Positions 47,401 to 58,723 are shown, counted from the stretch's first letter. The stretch: DNA of 64,000 nucleotides from Linnemannia elongata (GCA_036320915.1 JAXBDG010000005.1:2170001-2234000); one strand, 5' to 3'. Translations and numbers: made by a program. The notes: a model not told the origin generated them from the sequence alone.

Positions 47401-48876
47401 AAGGTTTATGTCCTGAAGGGCTCGATCCGGACAAATGGACGTCTGCTGCAGCTGCTGGCCTACAAGCTGAAGGAACTCCAGTCTGTTCGGTGCCGTCGTA
47501 TTCCCGAGAACAAGGCCCCAAACCCACTCCTTACGACCATTGGTGGTATAAACCGTTATCTGACCGAAGCTCGAAATGTCTTCTTCTCAGCTGCTGATGT
47601 GGAGAATCTGTTGGCTACTGATCCCAGTCAGGTCACGGTGTTGTCACTTGATTTGGGTACCTCCTGCATCGTTGGTGCCACCGCTTCGTTCCCACCTGGC
47701 CAAAGCCCTACCACGTTGGCGCGTCCCCTATGTCAGGATGGCGGCCAAAAGAAGAGGAAGAAGAAGGGAAGGCGTGCCAAGCTGAAGCCTGGTGATAGAA
47801 AGCGGCAGAGGAAGAGGCAGAAGGCGCGCAAGCTGGGCGGGCGGTCTCTGGCGATTCGGTGCTTTGATCTGGTGGTCAAGCGAAAGGCCGTGTCGCGGCC
47901 CACAGACAGCTTTTCCAACTGGCTCGAGGACCGGCGGGAGAACACCATTGGACCATCTACCGGCAGAACTATTCAGAAGATTGAAACCGCCCTACCGCCT
48001 CTCAAGGGAGAGGGTGCCTCGTTTTGCGAGTATGTAGCAATGCGTCGAGCGTCGGAGGAAGACCTGGACACCTTTTACAACAACACCAACTTCTGGAAGC
48101 ACAAATGGGATTCCAACATTTGCCGAAAGGAAGAGTACTACAAGGTTGCTGAGGGTTTGCTAAACATGATTGGTGGATCTGTCGGTAAGATTGCCACACC
48201 AAAACGTCGTGATCGCGATTGGGCTAGCTAAGTTCACTGCTGTTCATGGCCCACCAGCCCTCGATGGCACGTTCCAGGCGTTTTTCATCAGTCCGGTAGG
48301 GCATACTGTTGCAACGACTGTTCAGCAAGGTCATTTCTTTACGGGGACATGCTAATGTTGCTTTTATTTTTTTTTGTCTTGACTTAGGCTCGTTCGTTGG
48401 GCTACCTTGTGGTTGGAATCAACGAATATTATTCCTCCAAACGATGCCCTCGCTGCCATGCATTTGTCTGTGCGACGTCGGACTGGCGGACCCTTTATTG
48501 CACAACTTGCAAACGGTTCCTTCAGCGAGATGTTATGGCCTCCGAAAACATGAACAATGCAATCAAGGGTCACCTGATCCACCAGCAGCGGCCGCACTAC
48601 CTTCAGCCTCGGCGTCAAGACGGATCTTACCCGTGGATGGATGTTGCTGCTGGTGACGGTAGTGGGGGTGGAGGAGGAGAAGCAGCTGGACCATCGGCTG
48701 TGGCCATGGACAGCAATGGAGACGAAGCAGGTGGTGGTGGTGGCGGAGGGGCAGTAACAGCCAGAAAGAGGCGCGCCGCTTCGATCGTCTCAGTCGAGGT
48801 CCCCGACACCGGCATCTATCCCATGACTGACGCCCTCAGTTCTTCGTCCAGCCACATGGGGAAAAAAGCGAAATGA
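44431..48876 (+). CDS. XPG/FEN1-type nuclease fused to a TnpB/Fanzor-like RuvC nuclease
   Basis: Exons: 44431-45214, 45312-45606, 45723-46809, 46918-48184, 48228-48295 (tentative) and 48388-48876, giving about 1,329 aa. N-terminal module (residues 1-~330): MGLKGFYPWL start with Gly2 as in FEN1; acidic residues D37, D81 (FYVDG), E166/D168 (EAD) and D185/D187 (TQDSDFF); and an H2TH-like segment (SNDQNKNIPSMGIATNYSII). A basic, Lys/Gln-rich and acidic linker follows. C-terminal module: KGSIRTNGRLLQLLAYKLKE; RuvC-I Asp967 in LSLDLGTS; a Glu at ~1180 in GINEYYSSKRCP; a zinc ribbon CPRC...CTTC; and RuvC-III Asp at ~1215 in RDVMASENMNNAI. This matches IS605 TnpB and its eukaryotic relatives, Fanzor. 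A Glu placed just before the zinc ribbon, rather than after the RuvC-II strand, is the rearrangement described for Fanzor. All junctions except 48184/48228 are secure. The gene sits between ordinary host genes with no flanking terminal repeats. No guide RNA was identified. Confidence 0.85.
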
Positions 48877-49146
48877 CCATAGCAGTTTCACAATGTAGGA
48901 TGCTCCATAGCGTCTGTAGTTAGATATACATGCCTGTATGCATGTTCCATAGTGTAGGGTCACGTGAGCTCGGCTACTTCATCGTGGCCGAGGCGCAGCG
49001 ATTACTCACCTCGGTGACGTAATTTAAGCGCCAATTGTTCTGTGACCTGGCATCTATTCTCCTGCAGCCAGACTTTCTTTTTTGTTTAATAAAATAGCAC
49101 TCTTTCATTTTCTCACATTTTTCCCTTGACAGACAACCTCGCCAGG
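48877..49146. promoter_or_regulatory. Compact intergenic region with hairpin and CACGTG/TGACGTAA boxes
   Basis: This 270-bp gap lies between the fusion gene and eIF2B-delta. A 6-bp-stem hairpin (ACATGC / GCATGT, loop of 6) lies at 48928-48945, flanked by two TCCATAG copies. Towards the eIF2B-delta ATG there are CACGTG (near 48962) and GGTGACGTAA (near 49013), typical bZIP/bHLH sites. Confidence 0.45.
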
Positions 49147-51938
49147 ATGGATCCCAAAAAGAAGACCGTCGGATTCGTGCCCGATGTACGTTATATGCCT
49201 CTGTTCGCCCTTCCCTGTAACTGGAATTCAGATCGGGAACTACTCATTCGGAATCGCCAGTGATGAAAAAAAGGACGCTCCATATGTGACTAAGGCTCTC
49301 ACATATGTACCCTTGACTCTTCGCTTCTTTGCGTTCCTTTCTTTGTTCAGTACGAGGTTCGAGTCGCTATGACTCAGCGCAAAATTTTCTTTTTGGGATA
49401 AGGGTGACCATGGAGCGGGACATACACAACGCAACAACAATAGAATCGTCCTCGTATCTCTTTTGCAGCCTGGTGTCGACTCATACGGAAGCCGCTTTGA
49501 CTAGAGCCTGACATCCAAAACACCCTTTACCCACCTATCTGTCAACAACGACTCCATCTCAACACATCATGACTCGTCTTACTTTTTTTTTTATTCCCTC
49601 AGTCGTCCGCAGTTGACCAACTCTTCCCTTTCACTCCTTTATCATTTCTTTTATTGACAGCACGATGCCGATACCACGACTTCACCAGGAGGAAGCAACA
49701 ACGCCAGCACAGTCAACTCGCCCGTTTCGGCGTTCAGTAATACCCCAGATCTTAGCAGCACTACCAACAACAGCACCACTAGCACCCCTAATCCCGCAGG
49801 ATCTGCCACCGCCTCCTCTCAACCTCGCTCTATCAACGCCTCGGGAGCACGCTCATCTTACGAACCCATGAAGTCTTCATACGAGGAGCAGTGGGGTCTC
49901 ACGCCTCCAACCAGATCTCACAAGACAGCTTCGCCTCGTGACGGATCTGGATTCCCTGCCAAAGAGCAGGGAGGATCGAACAAGAAGGAGAACAAGGTCA
50001 AGACATCAGGATTGGGCATCCAGGCGAACGCAGGATCTGCCAGCACAGACGGCCCTCAGAGCAGCAACAGCACTAGTTCAGCTCCACCATCAGCAGGAGG
50101 CCCTCCATCATCGGGCAACAAGGGTGGATCCCAGAAGCCTAGCGCGCCTTCTCAAAAGTCGATGACCAAGGCCGAGCGTCGTGAGTTACAGGAGAAGCAG
50201 AAGGCCGAGAAGGCCGCTCGTGTCTCTGCTGGTTTGCCAGCCTCAGGGAAGAAGGCCGCTCAGGTCCTCAACCAGCCCAACTCTGGATTCTCCCCCAACC
50301 CCTCCAAATCCTTGGCTACGTCATTCCCTGGGGCTGAGGCTGAGAAGGCAATTGCTGCCGCAGAGTCGACCGGTCAGGCCAGGAGACGCGAAAAGTTGAC
50401 CAAGGAGATTGGTCTGTTTGCTCATTTGGACCCTCCCAAATTTGCCAACACTGCCTTGGCTCCTAAGGACCTTCACCCAGCTGTTGTTCATGCTGGACTT
50501 CAGATGGCTCAGTTCAAGATCTGCGGTGCGAACGCCCGCTGTGTCGCTACCCTCAACGCCTTCCGCAAGGTATGTTGTACGATTTTTGTTCATGTTGCAG
50601 GACTGAGTAGTAGCAAACTGAGCATGATGCTCACCACCATTTTTTTTCTACGCTTCGTTAGGCTATTCAAGATTACCAGACCCCTCCCAACACGACCCTT
50701 TCTCGCCACATTCAGACCTACTTGAACCCTCACATCAGCTACCTCGTCACTTGCAGACCCATGGCGGTGAGTATGGGTAACGCTATTCGCTACCTCAAAT
50801 ACGAGATCGGAAAGAACCTGGAGCTCCCCGACGAGGACGTAAGTTTTCACCTCTTTTTTTGTTCATATGAATTACAGATCGATATGAATTACAGATCTAT
50901 AAGAATTACAGGTATACTGACAATTTTTGGCTTTTTTCGTCTTTGTTTTGCTTAAAACGATAATGCAGGCCCGTGCTTTGTTTGTGGAAAAAATTGATAA
51001 CTTTATTCGTGACAGAATCACGATGGCAGACCAGGTCATTACGAGCTTGGGATTGCAAAAGATTCAGGATGGAGACGTGATTTTGACATATGCACGCTCC
51101 TCGGTCGTCCAGGGCTTACTCTTGGCCGCCCACGCCAAGGGCATCAAGTTCAAGGTCATTGTCGTTGATTCCCGCCCACGCTTCGAAGGTAACATTTTGC
51201 TTCATAGTTGATGAGCTGATTTTGCGTGGAATGATTGACCTTGTTTTCTGATGATGATCCCCTCTCTTGTTCCCATTACTTCCAACAGGAAAGCAATTGC
51301 TGAGGGCATTGGCGGCGGCAGGAGTGCCTTGCACATATGTGTTATTGACGGCGATTGGACATGTGATGCGGGAGGTGAACAAGGTGATTTTGGGCGCCCA
51401 CTCTTTGCTCTCGAACGGGGCCTTGTACTCTCGCGCCGGAACTGCGGTTGTGGCCATGTCGGCACATGAGCGCAAGATTCCTGTGATTGTCTGCTGTGAG
51501 ACCTACAAGTTCAGTGAGCGTGTCCAACTGGACAGTTTTGTGCAGAACGAGATTGGAAACCCTGACGAGCTTGTCAACGACCAGAACAACAACTTTGGAC
51601 ACAGCAGCACTCGTTGCCACCCCAGCGTTCGTGGCGCCAACGGTGGTGATGCTGCCTCTGCTGCTGCCGGGGCTGGTGTCTTGACTGGATGGAGAGAGTC
51701 GAGGGATTTGAAGCTTTTGAACTTGCTGTATGATTTGACCCCTAGTGAGTTTGTCACTGTTGTTATCACGGAAGTGGGGTTGATCCCATGTACCTCTGTC
51801 CCTGTCATTCTCAGAGAGTTCTTGTAAGTTAGAGTTGAGCTTTCTGGTTTGCGAGATGATTTGCTTTGCTTTGCGCGTGTTGGCTAACGATGTTCTGTAT
51901 TTTCTTTTGTTGCGAATAGGCCCATGATGCAGCAGTAG
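49147..51938 (+). CDS. GCD2: Translation initiation factor eIF2B subunit delta
   Basis: Regulatory subunit of the eIF2B guanine-nucleotide exchange factor; with alpha and beta it senses phosphorylated eIF2 in the cytosol. Six exons, 49147-49185, 49661-50569, 50662-50838, 50969-51188, 51289-51823 and 51920-51938, in consistent phase, give 632 aa. The first exon (MDPKKKTVGFVPD) is tiny and followed by a 475-nt intron; the last encodes only LPMMQQ. The N-terminal ~230 residues are disordered and Lys/Ser-rich, with KAERRELQEKQKAEKAAR as expected for delta. The C-terminal Rossmann-like domain includes CRPMAVSMGNAIRYLK, DVILTYARSSVVQ, VVDSRPRFEGKQLL, AHSLLSNGALYSRAGTA and VITEVGLIPCTSVPVI, all family signatures. 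Stretches that look like GTGAGT inside exon 3 are coding. Confidence 0.95.
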
Positions 51939-52690
51939 ACGTGTTTGGAGGCTGGAGGGTGAGGATCCATGAGAAGATGAACTCACTAACATATCACAAA
52001 ACAGAAATAAAAAATGGCATCGCAAGAAAACACACGAACAAACAGTGAATGATAAATGGTGTTACTTTTGATAATGCAGCCAAGGCCATGGCTGCTTAAG
52101 GTTTTTCTAGTGTACTCTCTAGGTTTACAATTCTAGTTTAATGGCCTGAATGATATTTCATGTTTCAGGGACCGCGCACGGAGCACCAATGGCCGTTGCA
52201 AACATTTCCGTTGTCTCAATTGCTGATCGCACATGCTTTCTTTTGTCAGTCAAATTTCTTGTCCCCTTTTTCTTGCGTTCTCAGTCAATTACTCTGCTTG
52301 TTTTCATTCTTTGGTCGAAGATATCCCTTGAATTTTTTTGTTTTATTCGTTCGCCGTTGTTTTACTATTATCCGGCACCCTTTAATACTTTATACGCAGT
52401 ATGCTTATCAACTACAGGTGAACACCTCCTTCGTATTATTGAGCAATCTTTATCCGGCTATCAAAGCCAAGAAAAGGAATGAAAATACGACTGATTGTGC
52501 GTCCTTCGCTGGTGGCGTCATTCAACGCGTGGCGAGGTTTATCAGAGAAAAGGGAAAAGTTGCGTCGCCACCGTTAAGCGCGACTGAAACCAACAATAAG
52601 CCTGACCCCATTCGGATACACACACGCACACACTGAAAAAATAAGTATCTTCAACACCCTTATCCGACCCAAGAGTAACTAATTGAATAT

Positions 52691-52748
<58 letters not shown>

Positions 52749-53035
52749 TACCGCGACGCAAGTAAAAGCAAAAAAACACGGCGCATTACCTTGATCAAGG
52801 CAAGCACTGTACATTCGCGTAAACATGTTGATCCTTCACCGAAGGCGGGCGGTACTGATAAAATAAAATTGTGCTACTAGGATCTCAAGCCGTTTCATTA
52901 CAGTGCAACGATATTCCTACAGCCGATCTGCAAAAAAAAGAGCGTCTTCCTCACTTTCACCCAAAGAAGGCAGACACAAGGATTCGGAGGGTGAACAGAG
53001 GCGATAAAAAACGACAAAAATATTCCGAATGGAAT
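51939..53035. other. Intergenic region with T56 tract
   Basis: This is about 1.1 kb between eIF2B-delta and tRNA-His. It contains the poly-T tract listed separately. No exon with splice support was recognised. Confidence 0.45.
52692..52747. repeat. Poly-T tract (56 T)
   Basis: Fifty-six uninterrupted T residues, the longest homopolymer in the window. It may be slippage, or the reverse complement of a poly-A tail from a minus-strand retro-insertion. No duplicated target site is evident. Confidence 0.9.
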
Positions 53036-53106
53036 GCCATGACCTGGAATCGAACCAGGATCGTCTCGGCCACAACGAGATATACTAACCATTATACTAT
53101 CATGGC
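53036..53106 (-). tRNA. tRNA-His (GTG)
   Basis: On the minus strand the 71-nt sequence folds as a cloverleaf. The acceptor stem is GCCATGA/TCATGGC. The anticodon stem TCTCG/CGAGA has loop TTGTGGC (anticodon GTG), and the T arm is CCTGG-TTCGATT-CCAGG. There is no intron. The 5' G-1 of tRNA-His is added after transcription. Confidence 0.95.
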
Positions 53107-53256
53107 GACTGTGATATGAAAATTTTACAGGGTTTTGATCTTACGAAAATCACAAAGTTCGAAACAAACACGTGATCGTGTAATTAAGTGGCAAAGTCAC
53201 CTGATGTGGTTATTTTCAGTGTGAATAAAGGTAGCTAAAAAGTTTGAATTTTAACA

Positions 53257-53263
53257 GCGACCT

Positions 53264-53304
<41 letters not shown>

Positions 53305-53329
53305 GTGTGTTCAATCCACACAGGTCGCA
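53257..53329 (+). tRNA. tRNA-Phe (GAA)
   Basis: A 73-nt cloverleaf with acceptor stem GCGACCT/AGGTCGC and discriminator A. The D arm contains AGCTCAGTTGGGAGAGC. The anticodon stem CAGAC/ATCTG-type pairing presents anticodon GAA, and the T arm is GTGTG-TTCAATC-CACAC. There is no intron. A T-run lies about 8 bases downstream for Pol III termination. Confidence 0.96.
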
Positions 53330-53479
53330 TTCTCTTTTGCTTTTTGCAGCTAGTAAGTTTTTTGTGTGTTGGTTCATTTGATATTTCTTTCAGTCAAACG
53401 TCAAGGCCTTTTGTTTTGTAGGACACCGTTTGATACAATATCTTTCATCACAGCTAAAGCGCGAGGTTTTTTTTGCCTA

Positions 53480-53762
53480 CACTCCATTTCGGTGAAAAAT
53501 CCACATTTCATAGTACATGTGGATCTTTTCCACTGAATTGATAATATCAGGGGGCGTTATTCAATTCCTCTTTGATGGTCGAAGTATCTTATATCTCTGC
53601 TTGGACTTACGGATCCCAAACCTTGTTCAATGGCAAACAATGCGATGATATAAGATACTTCGACCATCAAAGAGGAATTGAATAACGCCCCCTGATATTA
53701 TCAATTCAGTGGAAAAGATCCACATGTACTATGAAATGTGGATTTTTCACCGAAAGGGGGTG
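53480..53762. mobile_element. Fold-back MITE, 116-bp arms, TA target duplication
   Basis: The left arm 53480-53595 and right arm 53647-53762 are inverted repeats of 116 bp matching at 114 positions, around a 51-bp loop. The ends read CACTCC...(left) and CACCCC...(right, reverse complement). A TA dinucleotide lies at each outer edge (53478-53479 and 53763-53764), as for Tc1/mariner-type insertions. There is no coding capacity, so it would need a transposase supplied elsewhere. The near-identity of the arms suggests recent origin or gene conversion. Confidence 0.93.
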
Positions 53763-53863
53763 TAGGTATCGATTTATGTGCGATAAGTCCCACTTGTTTT
53801 TTTTTGATTCTTACCATTTTATTATTATTATTTTTTTTACAATGAAAGAAGCAAGAGAACTGA

Positions 53864-54959
53864 TTAAAAGTTGATCATGTCGTCCATATCTCCGTTGCCG
53901 AGACTGCCGATGTCGCCAAGGTCGAGCATGGTGTCCTGAATGTTATCAGCACCATCAGTATCGAGCGACGGATCGAGTGCCGGATCCCCGCCAACAACAA
54001 GGTTGGTGTCCTGTGCAGCGGCCGACAAAAGCATCGAGGGAGTCGTGACACCACCACCAGGTGTAGAAGAGTTGATGTCGAAAGTGCTTGGAGGACTCAA
54101 CATTTGTAAATCCAGTGGCGAGTTGTGCTGAGGGGTCATGCCTACTGCTGTTGGCGATTGCGTGGCCAAGTTTAACGGAGTTGCTGCTGCTACTGTTGCT
54201 GCCGCTGTCATGGAAGGTGTTCCTGCTACTGCTGTTGCTACGGGTCCTGTGGGCGTTGTTCCTGCAGACAATTGACCTGTCGCGTTGCTGACGGGTGTTG
54301 TGACCGAGTGAACAATTGGCGGTGCTGGTTCATGTTGAGGGATCACTGGCGCCGGTTCAGGGACTGGAGGGTTCAATTGGTTATGATATATGTTTTGTTG
54401 CCTCTTAAGTTTGTACTTCGCGTTTTCCTATTCACAGAAAAGAGTCATCATCAGTTTCTGGTCGCACTTGTGTTATCCCTGCGTAGCTAGCAATCGGTGG
54501 AGTAATAAGTTAAAGATACCAGAATAAAGTAAACTTGGTCGCAGACGGTTTCAAAGTACTCCCACTCGCGGTCAAGCTTCTCCTGTTCGGTTGACGGAAG
54601 TGCAATATGATCCGCGCCTCTATCGATGAGGTAACAGAGAGCGCGTTAAAAATGGTTGCTTCGACCCTGTTGTAAATGTCGCGTTTGATTGAATTGATAT
54701 GATAGAGTATCCGGCGCTTCCTTACAGGTGTCGAAGTTGTTCAAGGTTCTTAAGCATCTCGGCAGTTTGAGAGTTCATGCTCTAGAGCAGAGAACGAAAG
54801 AAGAAAAGCAATTTGTCAAGGGACGATTCTCAAGTAGTCATTCTTTGACTGACTGAGTGCATCCCGGTAGAAAAGAACAATGAAGAGACTCACGTCAACT
54901 GAACGTCTTAATTGTTCAATCTCTGCGATGAGTGGCCGTGGTGCTGTCTGCTGCTGCAT
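53864..54959 (-). CDS. Small coiled-coil nuclear protein, possible Mediator tail subunit (Med29-like)
   Basis: Four exons, 54959-54894, 54781-54726, 54619-54520 and 54427-53864, in consistent phase, give 261 aa. Residues 1-~95 are helical: MQQQTAPRPLIAEIEQLRRS, then MNSQTAEMLKNLEQLRHL, and a third helix around EKLDREWEYFETVCDQVYFI. The rest is Ala/Thr/Pro-rich disorder with an acidic tail ending GDMDDMINF, which resembles an activation-type region. The CDQ-containing helix and overall layout recall Mediator tail subunit Med29, but this is a weak visual match. Other small coiled-coil subunits of nuclear complexes are possible. The gene model is sound; the name is tentative. Confidence 0.7.
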
Positions 54960-55451
54960 GTTCCTGTGTATCTTCCTGTGTTCTTGTGTGTTCCCGGTTG
55001 AAGAATGATGGCAATACCTCGCAACAAACATGACAGAAAGAGCCAGATTGATTAAGGGGAATCGATCGCTGGTCTGTGCCACTGTGACTTGCTGTTTGTG
55101 TTGTCTGTTTGTACCTCCCTTTTTTTTTTTTTTCTCCTTGTTGTCGTTGTGAAGCCAGACGGAGCAGAACTCTCCTCTTTTTACTTCCTTCTGGACATCC
55201 TTCAAGAGATAGACAAACTACACCAACATCAACAAAAAACGACGATACCAACTCCTGCAGAACAAAGCAACACCAACTCCTCCCCCACAAAAAAGCAAAC
55301 AAGGGAGCAATCACCACAGACATACACACGCACTTCTCTCTCCCCACTCTCTACCCCTTCGCTCCTTTCATTTCAACAAGACAGACTCCAGGGGAAAGAA
55401 AGAAAGAAAAAAAAAACGAAACGACAAACCGCAGCAAAGACACATTCATAT
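54960..55451. promoter_or_regulatory. Divergent promoter between the coiled-coil gene and RRN3
   Basis: These 492 bp lie between two head-to-head genes, with C/A-rich leader before 55452. No specific site can be assigned. Confidence 0.4.
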
Positions 55452-58273
55452 ATGCCCGTATCACACTCCATCGACGCCGCAGCATCTGCTCCCAAGGTCA
55501 CCTTCGCTCCCGAATCCCCCGTCATGGACTGCGAGCTCCCCCTCCGCGGTCACAGAAAGAGAGCCAGTGGCTCGAGTAATAATGTCCTCGCCGCAGCCAA
55601 CTCCCCCATGAAGAGATCCATCTCTACTCCCGTCGTCTCTTCACCCGCCATGATCTCCTCCGAGCAAGTCGCAGACTTTGAAAAGCAGCGCCAGAGCTTG
55701 GTCATGATGACCACCTACATTACCAGCGCCATTCAGGAAAAACGGAGGGTACGTAATACTTTCTCACACAACACAGCAACCTTGACCCTCGTTGCCACCA
55801 TATTCGACCTATGCGGGCAACCTTTTCCCTCCTTCATCCTTGACTTTCTTATCTCTGGCTTGAAAGTCAATTGAAAAAGACCTTTTCTTTCCATGGAGTT
55901 GACAGTATCTCAATTGGACCTCTGTTTTTATGATCTTGTCCCCTTTATTCGGACTTGGCTTGACACCCTCTCCTTCCTGTCAATTTTTTCTTTTTTATAG
56001 GGCGATCCAATCAAGTACGAAGAACTCATCGCACAGCTAACGATGACCAAGCCTTCGCCCATGACTCCGACGAAAATGCTGCAGTGGATCCAGGCCCTCT
56101 CTCAGTGCATCTCCCTCTTGGACAAGTCGTGCGTGGCTCTGATCGAAACCATGCTGCAGATCGATTGGCTTATTCAGGAAGACGTCTTTGTACAGTACTA
56201 CATGTCCTTCTTGGGAAACGTCGTGTCAGCCCATGCCTTCTATGTGGTCCCAGTCCAGTCAATGCTCGTGCAAAAGCTTACCCACCGTAAGTAATGCTCT
56301 CTTGACAGGCTGGCTGGCCATATCACAGGCACCCATTATATTTTATCAGCTACTAACATCTGCTTATTAACAAACTCTAGGTTACAAGCCAACAATGACA
56401 ACAGATACGCCCATCATCAACCGTGAAACACAACACGAGCGAGTTCATCTGGCGCTCAAATATATCCTTGGACTTATCCCCACCGGCGCGACATCTTTAT
56501 TCCCCTTGCTTGCAAAAGAGTTCCCTCACAAGCGCGAGTCGATCTATGCCCATACAGTATACGTCAAGAATATCCTCCGTGTACTAGAATACGCACCCGT
56601 CCTCCGCACACAGATCCTAGGCCTTGTCATCGACAGGATCATTCAAGTTGATGTAAGTATTGAATTGTTCATGTTTCGATTTTCATCGTGTTCGGTTAGT
56701 GTGCTGTGTATTGACAAAATGCCCACCTTATATTGTCATGTCATAGGTCGAGATTCAGGTAGAGCTGGAAGAACTGGAGGATTCGGACACAGAGGTTGCA
56801 TACGATTTTGATACTGCAGATGACGACGAAGAACTTTCAGACGAATCGGACTCGGACTCCGACGACGATTCAGATTCAGGATCAGACTCGGATGGTGCCC
56901 CAGTCGCAGTTTTGGATATTAGGGAGATGACAAAAAAGCTCGACGGCATGCTGTTCCTGGTCTTTTCATACCTCGAGGGCTACGTCAATAGCTGCCGGCA
57001 TCTTCCTACACAGAACGGGCGCATGCCCGCCCCTGTCGAGGAGTTGTTCCTCGTTCTCTTGCAGATCTTTATGAACACCATCTTGCAGACATTTAAGTCT
57101 CGACACACCCAGTTCATCATTTTTTACATGGTCTCGCTCTCACCTCAATTTTCAGACTACTTCCTGGGCGCTCTCGGCACCAAGATTCTTGATAAGTCAC
57201 AACCCGAGGTTATTCGAGTGTCGGCAGCGGCATACATGTCGTCGTTTGTGTCAAGAGCAAAGTACCTCGACATTCGACAAGTCCTCATGGTGATCGATAT
57301 GCTCGGCAACTTTGTGTTGGAGTTGGTCGCACAGGTTGATACGGGATCGAATGTACTCCCGGATGCCGATCGGTACGCAGTCTTCTACGCCGTCGTCCAG
57401 GCTCTGATGTATATTTTCTGTTTCCGCTGGCGAGTTTTGGAGGTTGGTTCCGAGAGCAAGATTCGGAGCAGCAAGGACGATTTTGACAGTGCCGGTATGA
57501 TTGTCGGCAGCATGGACTCCCCTGATCTCAACTCTTCCCGAGGAGTCGGGCGGCAATGGCATTCAGGATTGAACAGTCTTCAGCGAGTCGTCACCAGTCG
57601 CCTCAACCCCCTCAAGGTAAACATACATTCGTTTTGTTTTCTTTGTGCATTCGTCGTTAACTTTTTGAACAATGAAACTCATACCAACGCACTTGTTCGT
57701 CCTGACCAAACTAAATAGATGTGCTCGTCGAATGTGGTGAAGCAGTTTGCAAGGATCTCACAGTCGCTTGACTTCATGTACATCTACCCGATTCTGGAAC
57801 AGAATAAGAAGATCTACATTCCACGACATGCAGCACGGCCAGACTCGGATATGCTAGGAGCCGGAGGCAGCGGCAACCGCAATGGAGCTGGAGCTAACGG
57901 TAATAGTAGTCCAGCGGTGGGTGGGCAGTTGCCCCATGAACTCGAGACGTTCTTCCCCTTTGACCCTTACCGCCTCCAAAGGAGTGCGCCCTTCATGCAG
58001 GGTATCTACCAAGAGTGGGAGAGCGAGGACGAAGATGAGGACGATGAGGATGAAGATGAGTACGATGAAGAGGATGCTGAAGATGAATACGAAGTAGACG
58101 AGGATGATGAGTTGCAGGATATCGGTCGTCACAGCGGTTCAATGAACAGCGAAGATGAGGACGACGAGGACGAGGATGACGATGAGGCTGAGATGAATAA
58201 GTCGATCATGGCCATGAGTATCAGTCCGAGTCCTGCACATTTCCTTGTTCAAGGAATAACTGGCCGCAAGTAA
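55452..58273 (+). CDS. RRN3: RNA polymerase I initiation factor RRN3/TIF-IA
   Basis: RRN3 bridges RNA polymerase I to the core factor at rDNA promoters and is a growth-regulated step of rRNA synthesis in the nucleolus. Five exons, 55452-55748, 56001-56286, 56381-56652, 56747-57616 and 57719-58273, in consistent phase, give 759 aa. The HEAT-repeat body is visible from QRQSLVMMTTYITSAIQEKR through MLQWIQALSQCISLLDKSC and HLALKYILGLIPTGATSLFP. An acidic Ser/Asp loop (SDESDSDSDDDSDSGSDSD) follows, as in eukaryotic RRN3, where this region is a phosphorylation target. The C-terminal part (QFARISQSLDFMYIYPILEQ, ETFFPFDPYRLQRS) carries the family's final conserved block. A second acidic stretch precedes the end. 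Confidence 0.93.
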
Positions 58274-58723
58274 ACATCTTCTTACCCACTTTTGCATACA
58301 GCCACACGCGCGACACCCTCAAAACAATAAAGAAAACTGGCATGCCAAAGTTACATTTTAATATGAAAGTGGAAAATGTAATTCTGACAACGATAACGCG
58401 AATCAGCATACTATTTATTGAATCGTCAAGTTTGTTCCTAGTAACATTTGCTTCTAGGTATAATCATTTTCTTAAACTGAAATATGAAAACATGTATGCT
58501 ACTATTTTTATTATATGTAACAATCTATCCACATTTCTGCATCATTTTTTTGTAAACCTTTTGCTCAAATATACCCTTCACTTCTATCACAAAAGGAAGA
58601 CCTACTACTCGAGAAGAATCTAGAAAAAATCACATTGCTCTATTGCCTTGAATTATGGAGAAATGATAGAAAATGTTCGAACAGTCCATTGTTACATTTT
58701 CTACACTAGCTTCCAGCTATAAA
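58274..58723. other. AT-rich intergenic DNA
   Basis: Visibly more A/T-rich than the surroundings, with no gene. It abuts the transposase remnant and may be part of the same dead element. A related pair in opposite orientation, GAAAATGTAA (near 58372) and TTACATTTTC (near 58693), is noted, but terminal repeats are not proven. Confidence 0.4.

Noticed and set aside
52542..52880. Frames with poly-Lys or poly-Phe
   Set aside because: They come only from the T56 tract.
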